DNA from: Sisyra terminalis
Lineage: Eukaryota > Arthropoda > Insecta > Neuroptera > Sisyridae
Length of the DNA: 64,000 nucleotides
Assembly: GCA_958496175.1 (NCBI GenBank)
Contig: OY292276.1
Location: 51,783,080 to 51,847,079, forward strand
Reading direction: 5' to 3'
Shown piece after piece: positions 25,710-36,047 of this stretch (position 1 is the stretch's first letter; every line of letters begins with the position of its first letter). The notes under the pieces are model-generated. The model was not told where the DNA came from, searched no databases, and worked only from the letters and a program-made list of their open reading frames with translations. The translations under genes were made by a program, and so were the position numbers.

Positions 25710-25860
25710 TTTAACAATCAATAGCAACAATAACAATAATAGTTATTCTTATAGCAATAACAACAATCATAAAGACAATCAACAGTAGCAATAAGAATAA
25801 TAATAATTGTCTATAATAACAATATCAATGCTAATAAAAATATGAAACATTAATATATAA
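25710..25860. repeat. Degenerate AAT/CAA simple repeat
   Basis: Runs of 'caataacaat' and 'aataataat' units with interruptions fill this stretch and separate the two parts of the minus-oriented block of the compound repeat. Confidence 0.6.
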
Positions 25861-26135
25861 GTAACTTATAAAAATAAAGCTATATAGCAAGAAATAATAA
25901 TTTGGTAAAAAATAGTTAATAGGAATTCATAGAGATTTAAAAACTTGTAGAATCAATGTGTCTTAATAGTACCAACATATCCTGAAATTATGGACCAGAT
26001 ATCCTTCTGGGACCGATGCACTGTACTTATCGTCCTATATCCCTAATTTTACGTTTGCAAATTTTAAGAATTCAAAAATATTAGAAATTGGAACTACCAA
26101 AATTAAGTATTTTCTTAACTAAGCTTTTTTCATAA

Positions 26136-26205
26136 GCAAAATTAATAATTAGTACATGGATCTACATCTTTTCATGTCCACTATCCTACTAAGAATAAAT
26201 AATAA
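26136..26205 (+). repeat. Family B repeat truncated at the hammerhead cleavage site
   Basis: The copy begins 'gcaaaattaataattag' and continues 'tacatggatctacatctttt' and 'ccactatcctacta', nearly identical to 34503-34560. In that longer copy the same sequence starts directly after the predicted self-cleavage triplet GTC (34500-34502). The sequence before 26136 ('aagcttttttcataa') shows no trace of the ribozyme core. A 5' end at this position is what reverse transcription of a self-cleaved RNA would give, though chance truncation is possible. Confidence 0.55.
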
Positions 26206-26212
26206 AAAATCA

Positions 26213-26605
26213 TAAGGTTTTTTTTGGACTAAAAATATAATCAAAATTTTTTCTTAATGATTATTGTTTGATTTCGGTACAATATATTTCTTCGCCTTTC
26301 GGGACTTTATCAAATACTTAATCATAGATCATTTATAGTCAATATTGATACATAATTGAGGCAATATATGATTGGGTACTTTATAAAGTCTCGAAAGACG
26401 ACGAAACATTGTACAAAAATCAAATAATAATCATTAATTTCCATTCTTTCAGGTCTAACTCGATGTTTAATGTGAAGAATATATTAGGATGTAGTAGATC
26501 AAATAATTACCAAAAATTTGATCTACTACATCCTGATATATCCTTCACATTAATAATCATTAAGAAAAAAATTTGATTATGGTTTTTAGTCCAAAAAACC
26601 CTATG
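26213..26605. repeat. Inverted repeat with relic hammerhead-like arms
   Basis: The outer arms are 'tttggactaaaaatataatc' (from 26223) and 'gattatggtttttagtcc' (to 26594). Inside, opposite-strand motifs at 26283-26315 (minus) and 26383-26410 (plus) keep a stem-loop GTCTCGAAAGAC and, on the plus side, GACGAAAC, in the layout of the other hammerhead pairs. The core is TTTATAA (plus) or TTGATAA (minus) instead of CTGATGA, so neither could be active as read. A second palindrome, 'gatctactacatcct' with its complement, lies at 26493-26535. Confidence 0.45.
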
Positions 26606-26845
26606 AAAATAATCTAATTAAGAAAAGAATTAATTTCGGTGGTTCAAATTTCTAATATTTTTGAGATCTTAAAATTTGTAAACATATAATTAGGGATATA
26701 GGACGATAAGTACAGTGAATCGGCCCCAGAAGGATATCTGGTCGATATCTGGTTGATACTATTAAGATACATTAATTCTGCAAATTTCAGATCTCTATGT
26801 ATTACCGTTTCTACAAAAATCAAAAAAAGGTGATCAGAAAAAAAT

Positions 26846-28565
26846 ATTTTTTATATTAATTTTTAAATTCATACCTTTACTTATACTTATACTACCTAAT
26901 ATACCTATCCTTATACCTACATATTTATACTTTATAAATAACTTAATTAAATTATAATGGAAATTAATCGTGTAAATCAATTAGGTAATTATTTTCAAAA
27001 CAGTTTTCTACTTTTATTTCTCTTTAGTTTAAACATCTTCTCTTCTACAATATTTTGGATTCCACTAGCCACAATTCGGAAAGTATAAAAATTCAGGAAT
27101 TGTGAGATTCAAATTTAGATCCATTGGAGTTCAAATGGAATTTATATAACTTCTATAGAATATTTAATCGGTTAGCTATCCTTTATTCTTTGCGATATAA
27201 AAGTAACATTGAAAACTTTAATTTGAAATTTCATCCAATAAATCAAATATTTTACAAATCGAGTTAAATTTTTATTTATAAGAAGTGTGCTGGCCTGATT
27301 ATAATATTAATGATTCAATGGAAAGATCAAAGGAATTGTGGACAATCATGAGACAATTTTCTCACTTAACGTGCATCGAATACTTGTCCAAGGGTGACCA
27401 ATGTGTTAAATTACAGTTTGCTAAATTGAGATGTCAGAATAAGAGTTACACCCTTCGCCGTTTGAAAATCTCTGTTTAGCCACGTGGCCACACACGTGTC
27501 CCTGATATTAACATTGTAGCTGTTTGAATATAGATACATCAATTTTAAAAGTATCAGCTCCAAAAAAATTATTAAAATCCCACTCTATAAACTTGTGTGA
27601 GAATAATATCTTAAGATATTATACTAGCGATAGTAATTAAAAGAAATAGCTTCTAATATTTAATAAATAAAAATAAGGGAAAGATTTTTAAGCTGATTGT
27701 GACCAATGTGGAACATCGTTCAATTAATTTGCCGCGAAATGATTGTTATTCAATACACGTGCAACATGCGCCTTATAAGTTTCCACGTGAACACTAAACC
27801 GACCGAATGCACCCCTTGTATTTGTGGGGTAAAAAAGTTTTTTATATTTGCGTATTTAGTAATAAATTGGGTGAATTCATGCTTATTAGACGGTTGGTAG
27901 TTTTCAAAGGCTTTCAGCAGCCAAAAGGTCGTTAAAGACACGCGTGCATTTGTTACAGTATAATGCGGTTACACTAAATTTTCTACAATGCCTTATATTC
28001 TGTGGAAAATTGCCATATTTAAATAGCGTAATTAGTTGTGATTCAATTGTATGAGAAATAGCAAAAAAATCACACGATTTATATCTTACTTGCTTATATG
28101 AGCGGCTTCGCCTGCATGGTGTTATGATTTGGATACATAATTTTTGTTTAAATTTGGTCTGCCATAAAATATAAGAATTATCCACTTTTCCTCTACTGTA
28201 TGAAAATTAACATTATCCAGTAGCAGGTTAGACTTAATATCGCCTTTTTCACTGATTTTGTCCATAATAGTCCTTCGTATTAACTCTTTAAACATTCTTG
28301 GACTATTGAAAATCAGTAATACTACTACCCCACGTTTTTTTTCTTTTACATTATATAAAAAAGAACATCATCAACTCGAAAACCAAAAATTCTAATCTAC
28401 TTACCATTTAATAAAACAGTAGAAGAAAAACTTCTCTGCATTGCTCCAAAATTTTGGGAAGAAGAAAAATTTGGTGACATCTCTTTAATATTTTGTGCTT
28501 CCGGTCAATTTGCAAGAAATTCTTCAATATCTCGTGTAGAAATTGCATCTGGAAATTTATTTAAA
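26846..28565. other. Non-coding; simple repeat and GC-richer patches
   Basis: A degenerate 'acttatac/acctatac' repeat lies at about 26873-26935. About 27280-27500 and 27690-28190 are less AT-biased and unique in the window. Frames at 27285-27479, 27706-27900 and 27904-28185 have no recognisable domain. Confidence 0.35.
27479..27505. promoter_or_regulatory. E-box cluster with palindromic GCCACGTGGC
   Basis: GCCACGTGGC (27479-27488) is a perfect palindrome with a CACGTG E-box core, and another CACGTG occurs at 27493-27498. Two more lie nearby in the unique island (about 27757 and 27784). bHLH factors bind this core. The sites are common enough that function is speculative. Confidence 0.2.
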
Positions 28566-28727
28566 TGTAATTTATCGTCGCTTTATAACTACGAAGGTCT
28601 TTAGCAACTCTAGGGTCTTATAAAAATCTGTAATCGAGAAATATTGAAAATTTGCTCGACACGAGAATCGAATCCAACATCTACTAGTTTTGGAGCGGTC
28701 ACCTTGATCACTCGGCCACCAGAAGGC
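28566..28727 (-). mobile_element. tRNA-derived SINE
   Basis: On the minus strand the copy runs CTGGTGGCCGAGTGATC (box A), TGTTGGATTCGATTCTCG (box B), the body with 'accctagagttgct', and the tail 'gtagttataaagcgacg'. It appears complete at both ends and is among the better preserved of the five copies. Confidence 0.8.
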
Positions 28728-28810
28728 AAAAAAAATATTTAAAAACCCTAATTTAATTTTTTCATTAAAATATCAAAGTTATATTCAATAACACGAATCT
28801 TTAATAAGTA

Positions 28811-28840
28811 CTAGCTGAACCCGGCAGAGGTTGTCCTGCC
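28811..28840 (-). mobile_element. Helitron 3' terminus
   Basis: Read on the minus strand, a hairpin with stem GGCAG/CTGCC (28840-28836 with 28827-28823) is followed after 8 nt by CTAG (28814-28811) and a flanking T. This is the Helitron 3' signature of hairpin, short spacer and CTRR before T. The same layout with different stem bases recurs at 29771, 49827 and 58441. The matching TC end would lie to the right, but I cannot place it. Confidence 0.6.
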
Positions 28841-29442
28841 AGCCTATGATTGTGGTTGGTTGATGAAATATTAAAGGGTGATATGGTAATGAAATATTAA
28901 ATATTGTAGAAAAAAAATTGAATTTATATGCAGATTTTTTGATATCTTTAAAAATAACATTGATATTTAATTGAAGGGCCCAATTTATATTCAATCAATG
29001 GTTGTCCGTTTATTTATTTTAATCGGCCTTTTTCTGAATGCTACATTTATTGTTAATAATTAAACATAAATAGGCAACTTTCTCGACTGAATAAAAATAT
29101 GTGGAACTTGATTACAAAGTTCCTATCAAATCAGTAATGCTGTCTTTAAATGGGAACCATAAATAAAATTAGAATAAAATATTGGTACAATTTTTTAGAT
29201 TAGTCTTGTTTGTGACCTTCATACTTTTTTTGGCGAAACACGAAGGAGTCCTTAAAACAAAATAATATTGAAATCAATAAACCTGTTCTTGAAATGTACG
29301 ATAGAATTCAGGTAGACAAATATTAAAGTTCAATTTTTCAACCTTCGATCCATAATGATCAATATTTTGAGCAAAACTGGCTGAATTCCAAATAGGTGTG
29401 AAATTGCAAAAATTTCCTACCTGTTCTCAACTGTTAATATGA
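28841..29442. other. Probable Helitron interior, no gene
   Basis: This lies inside the minus-oriented Helitron that ends at 28811, at least in its first part. No coding remnant is visible; the frame at 28785-28994 simply reads through its end. Confidence 0.3.
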
Positions 29443-29655
29443 ACTAACATAGTAAAAGCTTGAAGGCCAAAATGTGAGAAAAAGGTGAACTTAAAGGTAT
29501 CACTAATTGATTCGGAAACAGGTGTTAATGTAATTATAATTGAAAACAAATAATAAATACCTTAAACTGGTTCCAAATTCCTGAACTTTGTATTTATACC
29601 TGCCATTCTCCGTACTACACATTTTGGCCTTCAAGCTTTTATTATGTTATATCAT
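29443..29655. mobile_element. Small MITE, about 28-bp terminal repeats
   Basis: The left end 'taaaagcttgaaggccaaaa' (from about 29453) and right end 'ttttggccttcaagctttta' (to about 29643) are perfect inverted copies, extended by 'taacata' and 'tatgtta' variants. About 210 bp in total, with no coding content. The superfamily is not assigned. Confidence 0.6.
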
Positions 29656-29770
29656 AACATCAGTTGAAAGTAGAGGATTGTTAGCATTGTTTCGCACTTA
29701 ACGTGTGGAATCCATAATTAAAAGCCATATTAAAAAATGATTAGAACTTCAATTTTCATTTTATCTCTTA

Positions 29771-30030
29771 CTAGCTGATGCCCGCAACTTCGTCTGCGTG
29801 ACGTCTATGATGGTATTATTTTCTTTTGAAATTTGCATATATAAGATTTAGATATCGGAAATTTTATATTCTTACGAAAAACGTATTCAATCTAAAAATT
29901 ACTATTTTAACGCCTTTAAACTTGTACACTTTATCAAATGTTGTTTTTTTTTTTTTTTAAAAATTACTGTCAATATACTATTTAGTTTTAGAAAATATCC
30001 CATGTGATTTAACACGATTAAAAAAATTGC
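29771..30030 (-). mobile_element. Helitron fragment with 3' terminus
   Basis: On the minus strand a hairpin CGCA/TGCG (29798-29795 with 29786-29783) is followed after 8 nt by CTAG (29774-29771) and T. The first 30 bases match the Helitron at 49827 almost base for base ('actagctgat', 'cttcgtctgcgt'). The interior soon diverges and probably ends at or before the SINE at 30036. Confidence 0.55.
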
Positions 30031-30035
30031 TATCA

Positions 30036-30210
30036 TACTGGTGGTCGAGTGGTCTGGACTTTAGGTAACCACTCCAAAATTGGTAGTTTTTGGGTTCGAT
30101 CCTTGTATCGAGTAAATTTTCGATACTTCTCGATTACGGATTTTACTAACCCTAGAGTCGCTAAAGACTTATGCAGTTATAAAGCGACGGTAAATTACAA
30201 ATAAAAAAAA
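30036..30210 (+). mobile_element. tRNA-derived SINE
   Basis: This plus-strand copy shows the family best. Box A is TGGTCGAGTGG (30042-30052), box B is GGTTCGATCC (30093-30102), the body contains 'ctcgattacggattttac' and 'accctagagtcgct', and the tail 'aaagcgacggtaaattac' ends in an A run. The 50-bp box spacing and GTGGTCGAGTGG start resemble a tRNA-Ser or Leu gene. It cannot be a working tRNA because no acceptor stem or anticodon arm closes properly. A clear target duplication was not found. Confidence 0.8.
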
Positions 30211-31011
30211 AATCCTCTAAATAATAATTCGTTCATCAGTAACAAAATCATAACAAAAATGAAACCTACTTCAATTTTTATTTTAATAAACTCAAACCTA
30301 AAATTGAGATTTTTTATTTACAATTGTATAAATATGATTTTATAATTTAGGAAATATAATAAATTCAATTCTATAATTGACCTTTAAATTTAAATCTTTA
30401 TAAGCTGTTAAGATAAAATCAGTTCATTTCAATTCGATTTTATATCTGTGAACGCAGTTTTAAGTTAATAATCATTCAATTATCGAAACGAACATATCAA
30501 CAAAATGAAGGATATAAATTTTATAGGCATATACTTGTATTTTTCGCATACTATACACAATTTAATAATATTTTTAAAGTTTATACAAACAAACTAATTT
30601 CCAAAATTCATTTCATGATTTCATTAAATCCTTTTAAGCATGGGAATAATATTAAATCCATTTAAACAATAAAGCTTTTTACAAATAACCTGCGTTACAA
30701 TTGGTATGTAGGTACCTTATAGTGTATGCAATTTTTTTTTAATAAAATATCAGAGAACCCATTGAACTTCGTACCACCAAAAATTGAATTGCAAAAATTA
30801 ATTGATCTCGATAATATTGCTACATTTTTAATAATCAAATTACTAACAATAACAATAATTATTAACAATTAAATAAATATACATTGTAATTTACTCATTT
30901 TTATTTACACCTATAAAAACATTCAACATGTTAAAATTCATATGCATAAAAAATCCTTTAATTCTCACCTATTCATGACTTTAAGGACATACATAGATAT
31001 TTTTAAAACAT
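30211..31011. other. AT-rich, nothing recognised
   Basis: No gene, repeat terminus or site can be supported. Confidence 0.4.
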
Positions 31012-31081
31012 TCTTTTGTTAATAATTAATAATGTTCTTGGGAACTTGAACTCAAATAATAAGATGTTAAATTTTCAAATC

Positions 31082-31128
31082 ATCTCAACGTTTCGTTGGT
31101 ATTTATTTCCAACTTCATCAGGAGAACT
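31082..31128 (-). ncRNA. Hammerhead ribozyme-like motif, family D
   Basis: On the minus strand CTGATGA (31121-31115), extra A, stem II GTTGG with CCAAC around a nine-base loop AAATAAATA, GAAAC (31094-31090) and GTT. Helix I pairs TCTC with GAGA (four pairs), different bases from families A-C but equally complementary. Confidence 0.6.
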
Positions 31129-31616
31129 AAAGATAATAACAATGCATGATGTTCAAAGCCAAATTACACATAAATTAATTTTCGTGTTCAGTATAAAAGA
31201 TAACTAAGATAACAGTGTTAAAAAGTAGATAAAAAGAATAATCCTTACTTTTTGAGGTTAACATCCTCGTTGTAATATTGGCTCATTACACCGATTCGAA
31301 AAGTAAAACAGATAAAGAAAACAAGATTTAATTAAGTTAAATACAATAATTAAATAAATACAATAATATTTAATACTGGAATGAGAATTATCAGCAATTA
31401 TTGTATTTAACTTAACTTAACCTTGTTTTATAGATCTGTTTTAATTTTTGACCCGGTGTAATGAGCCAGTATTACAACGAGGATGTTAACCTCAAAAACT
31501 AAGGTTCATTCTTTTTATGTATTTTTTAACACTGTTATTTTAGTTTTATACTGAACAGCGAAAATTAATTTATTTGTGTAATTAGGCTTTGAATAACATA
31601 CATTGTTATTATGTTT

Positions 31617-31666
31617 CAGTTCTCCTGAAGAAGTTGGAAATAAATACCAACGAAACGTTGAGATAA
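31617..31666 (+). ncRNA. Hammerhead ribozyme-like motif, family D
   Basis: CTGAAGA (31625-31631), extra A (31632), stem II GTTGG (31633-31637) with CCAAC (31647-31651), GAAAC (31652-31656), then GTT (31657-31659) as the predicted cleavage triplet. Helix I is TCTC (31621-31624) with GAGA (31660-31663). The variable core position 7 is A here and T in the partner arm, which the hammerhead consensus permits. Confidence 0.65.
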
Positions 31667-31735
31667 TTTGAAAATTTTACGTCTTATTATTTGAGTCCAA
31701 GTTCCCAAGAACATTATTGATTATTTATTACACCA

Positions 31736-33837
31736 TGGATGAGAGCAACAGGCATACTTTTATTATTGTCATTTTGTATTTCTCGAAATTGAATTTTTCT
31801 TTTGGCCAATTCGATCCTAAGTTCGTTATTTTTCAGGGACTGGAAGCTTTTTGGGAATGTTCATGTTTTCTTTAGTACTTCCTTATACATAATATTTGTT
31901 TTATGCGCCAAACGACGTCATTAGAAATTAATTGTTATATTTTTGAATATTGGCCAAGGAGATTTTAGAATCATTTCCTATCCCATATTCAAATGAGCGT
32001 AATTGATCTAGTGGTGGAACCAATTGGGGCATTTTTACTTTTCAACATGCACAATATAGCCCAGTAGATTCACTGGAGTATTTTAATGCTTTACAATATC
32101 GACAAATGATTGTCTACTCTGCCTATTTGGCCTATTTGCCAATTAACAATATTAACAGTTTATATGGGAACTTTTTTTATTGCTTTTTCTATTTTCCTTA
32201 CAACTTCTTCCTATTTTCTCACTTTTTAAACCTCCCTTTGCCTTCTACAAATATTTCAACCCTAAAATGAGCCAAAGCGGTCCAGACTCTAAATCTTTTC
32301 TAAATCCATCTCTAATATTACCCCCAACTAAAAATACGCCTTTAGATATTTTCATTATTCTTTTAAAAAAAATGCGAATGAAATGTAGTTGAGGGTAAAT
32401 TTTTTAAAAACATTTCGTTTATCTTTTTGGTTTTAAAACTGTGAATTGTTACATTAGAATTGTGTCGGCAGAAATTTACGCCGACTGATTTTGTAACAAA
32501 TAATAGTTTTAAAGCTTAACAAAACGGCCGCAAAGTATTTAACAATAGTTATTCCTTGTAATTCTTCCCAACGTATTGTATCAACACTAAACTGTGATAT
32601 ATTTTTGATATTAAATCAAACGTGAAAGTTGAATTGTTTGGTTCAATTCAATGAATTTGTTTGTCAATGTTTTTTCGTCCAAATAATTTTTAATCAAAAT
32701 TTTATGGAATTTATGTTCCATAAGTGTCTTTTTTCGGAAAAAAATCATCATGAACTGAGGTATCAATTTGGTATCAATTGATGTATTTTCACAAGTAGTG
32801 CCAAATCTTTTTCCAAGTCTTCATTTAATATCAAGGAAAATTCGCGGTCTCAAAAAAAAAAAAGCCAGCACGATATCATTGTGGAAACATTAAGCCGGCG
32901 ATCAATACTCATATGAAGAAATCTGTCAATTGAAATTTCATCCCTTTAAAATACCGCCCCAGCTTTTAAAGTATTGAACAATACATTAACAGTAAAAGTT
33001 TATCGAACCGATATGTTTAATCCGTCCTTTTGAACAATTCGGTTAAGAAAAAGAAGTGATACCCTGCGTGTGTGTAATCTTAAGGGCAAAAACATGTCCT
33101 TAAAGGCGTTTTTCTATTGTTAATGCCAAGGTTTAATATACGTTATTATAAAGCGGCACCTTTAATGCGAAATAGATAGCTATTCCATTAGTGACGGAAT
33201 TTATGTGACAAAGTACGTTCTTTTCGGCGTAAATAGTCAACACTAAATGTGACAATTTCACCAATGGCGGTTTGGGCATTACCTTCAAATTATCATGTTC
33301 AAATAACATAAAAACGAACACTTCAACATATGTAATATGTCAATACCAAATAATGACACTTAAAGATTACAAAAAATTACAAAAATGACCATTTTGTAAA
33401 ATGCTCAAGGGACTTTTTTCTTTTGAAATAAAGAGAAACTTGTAATCTCTATAGAAAGTGCATATTGAATACATGTAAATGATACATTCCATAGAAAATC
33501 TTAAATTTGCACTAAAAAAAATAATACCTATAAGAATACTAATATATTTTTTGTTTGGATTCTATTTGCAAAAAAATATAGATATTTTATTCTTATAATT
33601 TTATTCGACCGAAAATTTGGTGTTGAATTATCTATTGTATTGGATTTATTTCAGGGGGATATAAAAAGCATGCGACTTCAACGAAGCGTGCCAAATTTGG
33701 GCACCGCGGGGCATCATCCATTTCTTTTATCATATATTGCATTTAAAAATGCATTTTTCTATAATGCACATAAATTGAAATCTGTGAAACCGTTTAATGC
33801 TTATAATCAAAAATTGTAAGAAGATTTTTTCAAAAAA
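31736..33837. other. Non-coding, with one shared repeat
   Basis: Apart from the repeat at 31890-32080 no gene is supportable. A hairpin GTCGGC/GCCGAC with a ten-base loop lies at 32464-32485. About 32860-33340 is less AT-biased and unique in the window; the frame at 33133-33321 has no domain. Confidence 0.35.
31890..32080 (+). repeat. Unclassified repeat, inverted copy at 56040-56280
   Basis: Shared runs include 'gccaaacgacgt' or 'ccaaacgacgtt', 'ctgttatatttttga' (variant here), 'tagaatcatttccta' and 'atgagcgtaa', ending near 'cagtagattcac'. The second copy is on the minus strand at about 56040-56280, in the Helitron-like region. I see no coding frame conserved in both and cannot classify it. 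Confidence 0.55.
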
Positions 33838-33939
33838 TTAATTTAAATAAGATTTTTGAATTACATAATAATTTTACGAAGAACTGCTTATATTAATCAT
33901 TGCATCGTTAAGTTATATGAATTAACTATTTTTTTAGTG

Positions 33940-34043
33940 TTTTTTAAATAAGAAGACAATTCAGGTTGTTTAAGAGCGGTTTAAAACCTGAATTGTCTTC
34001 TTAGTTAAAAAAATAAAAGCTGTGATCTGAATTTTATCATCTG
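33940..34043. mobile_element. Family A tail palindrome, insertion seen against empty site
   Basis: The sequence 'aaataagaagacaattcagg' and its complement 'cctgaattgtcttctta' form a palindrome followed by 'gtgatctgaattttatcatc'. The paralogous block at 34602-34830 runs straight through this point ('actgttttttttt' into 'accccaaatacc'), so it shows the unoccupied site. The copy lacks the ribozyme core. Confidence 0.65.
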
Positions 34044-34457
34044 TTTTTTTTTTACTCCAAATACCAGAAATAAATGAGTATTTCCAAGATAACATTTCTT
34101 TAGATTTAAATTTTAGTCCCTTTTTTTAAGTCTTTTAAAAAGGAAAGGATTTTTACTAGTCCGGTCAATTTAGACAAACTAGGATGATTTTTTTAAATAT
34201 TAATTCAAACTAAGATATTTTTAGAAGGATAGTGAATAGTTATAAACTCAGTTTATAAGTGCAATATACAAGCCATGATTTGTATCGTTGCCTTTTTTAA
34301 AAATGTTTAATTACCACGATTTTAACTAATTTTATAAATAATTTTAATGAAAATAAATTTTAATATATAAAAATTTTAATGTAACTAAAAAAATTTGTAA
34401 TGTATGTGTGCGATAAAGAAAAAAATTTCGATGTTATTGTGATGTATGTGTACTTCA

Positions 34458-34570
34458 TATTAAGAAGCCTGATGAAGGTCTAATAAAAGACCGAAACGTG
34501 TCGCAAAATTAATAATTAGTACATGGATCTACATCCTTTCATGTCCACTATCCTACTAAAAAATATAATA
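34458..34570 (+). ncRNA. Hammerhead ribozyme-like repeat, family B
   Basis: CTGATGA (34469-34475), extra A, stem II GGTC (34477-34480) with GACC (34489-34492), loop TAATAAAA, GAAAC (34493-34497), then GTGTC. Relative to other copies there is a 2-base insertion before the cleavage triplet GTC (34500-34502); the resulting ACGTGT can still self-pair with two wobbles. Helix I has GC/GC adjacent to the core, an internal loop, then TTAA with TTAA. The downstream 'gcaaaattaataattag' matches the truncated copy at 26136. Confidence 0.6.
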
Positions 34571-34830
34571 AATAAAAATATAATAACAATTTTGAATATA
34601 TAAGATATTTGATATTTGAATTATGCAATAATTTCACGAAGAACTGCTTATATTAATCGCTGTATCGTTAAGTTATCGAACTAATTTTTTACTGTTTTTT
34701 TTTACCCCAAATACCAGCAATAAATGAGTATTTTCAAGGTAAATTTTTTTTAAGATTTAAATTTTAGTCCTTTTTTTAAAATCTTTTAAAAAGGAAAGGA
34801 TTTTTACTAGTCCGGTCAATTTGGACAAAC

Positions 34831-35498
34831 ATTTTTGCATAAATTCTCAACATAGTGAGAATTTTCATGGTCGTTATTGATACCATAATGATGAAATTGC
34901 AAAAATTCCCCATCGATCTCATGTGCTCGCTAAAATGGGTCCTTTGGATTTTTTAGCGAAACGTTTACTTTTATGATAAAATTTTATGAACAAAAATTAT
35001 AGATGATACAATTATCTACAAAAATTGTTCTTATAGTTTTTTTCATAATATTAACCATTTTGGAGAAAAGGCGATTCCAAAATTTGCTTTTTGTCACCGG
35101 TTATAACCGTATTCATCGGACTTGGTCCCCTGTGACTTTTACCTCTTCCCAAAATTAAAAAGTACCATGCAAGGACAAAAATTCTCAACGATTGAGGAGA
35201 TTAAGGCTGCATCGCTGGAGGAGCAAATTTGAATAAGTGAATACTTATTTTTTTTTTAAATGAAAAGTTTCCTTACTTTTTGATCACACCTCGTACATAT
35301 TGTATGAAAATTCAATAAATAATCAATCGGTTTTGAGAATTTATCGTTTTTTTCTGAAAAACCAATTGAAATAGAGACCTAGACTTCCAGGATAAAAATC
35401 TTTTGTGGGAGGACTTATCCTGCTTACATCCCAAAAGTTTTTGATGGAAATCTTTGACATATTAGTAGAAATGTTTTAAGAGTTCAATTTGTAAATAT
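34831..35498. other. Non-coding, nothing recognised
   Basis: No gene, terminus or repeat can be supported here. Confidence 0.4.
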
Positions 35499-36047
35499 GG
35501 GAACACGGAATGGAATGGGGTACCGAGGCGGGATGGGAAATGGAATTAGCGCTTGCTACAGGTGACAAAATTTTAATTTTCTCAGCAGATAGTGCGTACA
35601 TATATAAGGAAAACTAACCGACAGTCCATATATAAAAAAGGTCGGAAGATGCAGAGGTAATCTGTTTATACTATCAGGATTTATACTACAGATTTAATGA
35701 AATCTGGTGTTCCTGCAGTATTTATCAAAAATGGACACATTTAGCATGTGCTGGGCTAAACACGATGATGATAGTGTCTTCATCTGCGAACTATGCCAAT
35801 AACAAGTATCTCATTGCACTCCAGGCTCATTTCCCATTGTGCCCCAAGGAATGGGGCAGAATGGGAAATTTCCATTTGTTTTTGAAACCTATTTTTTTAA
35901 TATTAATCATTAACTTTAATCAATAAAACCTTTTTTTATTTGTAGAGAATGAATTAAATAAATATAAAAATTACAAAACAATGAGATTATTTCTTTAAAC
36001 TTCTCGTAAATTAAAGCTTAGGTACCCCGTTCCGCCCCAGGTTCTCC
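35499..36047 (+). mobile_element. Pogo-like DNA transposon remnant, copy 1
   Basis: The ends are imperfect inverted repeats: left 'gggaacacggaatggaatgg' followed by 'ggtacc', right 'ggtaccccgttccgcccc' followed by 'aggttctcc'. A second copy is at 59619-61308. The only coding remnant is a C-terminal PHD-type zinc finger (35648-35802). Some insect pogo/jerky-type DDE transposases end in such a finger, which suggests the class, but no DDE domain is present. Confidence 0.5.
35648..35802 (+). pseudogene. PHD-type zinc finger, transposase C-terminus remnant
   Basis: The frame reads DAEVICLYYQDLY, then EIWCSCSIYQKWTHLACAG, and after a frameshift near 35761 DDDSVFICELCQ and stop (TAA 35800-35802). 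Against the C4HC3 pattern the second and fourth cysteines have become tyrosine (CLYY, CSIY), so the finger is dead; the second copy at 60908 keeps both. It is probably the last segment of a pogo-like transposase whose catalytic part is lost. Confidence 0.55.

Larger units (their letters stand above)
25020..26845. repeat. Compound repeat with three copies of one block
   Basis: A block marked by 'gataagta', 'cagaaggatatctggtc', 'ttaagatacatt' and 'tgtattac' occurs at about 25030-25195 (plus), as two parts in minus orientation at 25527-25590 and 25945-26060, and at about 26690-26840 (plus). The minus copy is split by a simple-repeat insertion (25620-25940). Between the copies sit one hammerhead inverted pair (25325-25414), a truncated family B repeat (26136) and a second inverted pair (26213-26605). 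This looks like several related elements nested or recombined together. Confidence 0.65.
31012..31735. mobile_element. Palindromic element carrying two hammerhead motifs, family D
   Basis: The two halves are long, well-matched inverted repeats (about 31012-31370 and 31390-31735). Landmarks are 'aatgttcttgggaacttg' at the left edge with its complement at the right edge, and 'gaggttaacatcctcgttgt' near the middle. Each half carries one hammerhead-like motif pointing outward (31082-31128 minus, 31617-31666 plus). No protein remnant; the frame at 31016-31207 only reads through the left arm. Confidence 0.75.
33838..34830 (+). repeat. Direct repeats flanking a hammerhead copy
   Basis: A block ('acgaagaactgcttatatta', 'ccaaataccag', 'aatgagtatt', 'gatttttactagtccggtca') occurs at 33838-34185 and 34602-34830, about 764 bp apart in the same orientation. 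The family B hammerhead repeat (34458-34570) lies just before the second block. This is the layout of a partial tandem dimer or of long-terminal-like repeats around a ribozyme, as known for Penelope-like elements and retrozymes. The first block contains an extra 104-bp insertion. Confidence 0.55.

Noticed and set aside
30036..30110. A tRNA gene (box A and box B present)
   Set aside because: No acceptor stem or anticodon arm closes, and the sequence continues into a body and tail shared with four other copies: a SINE.
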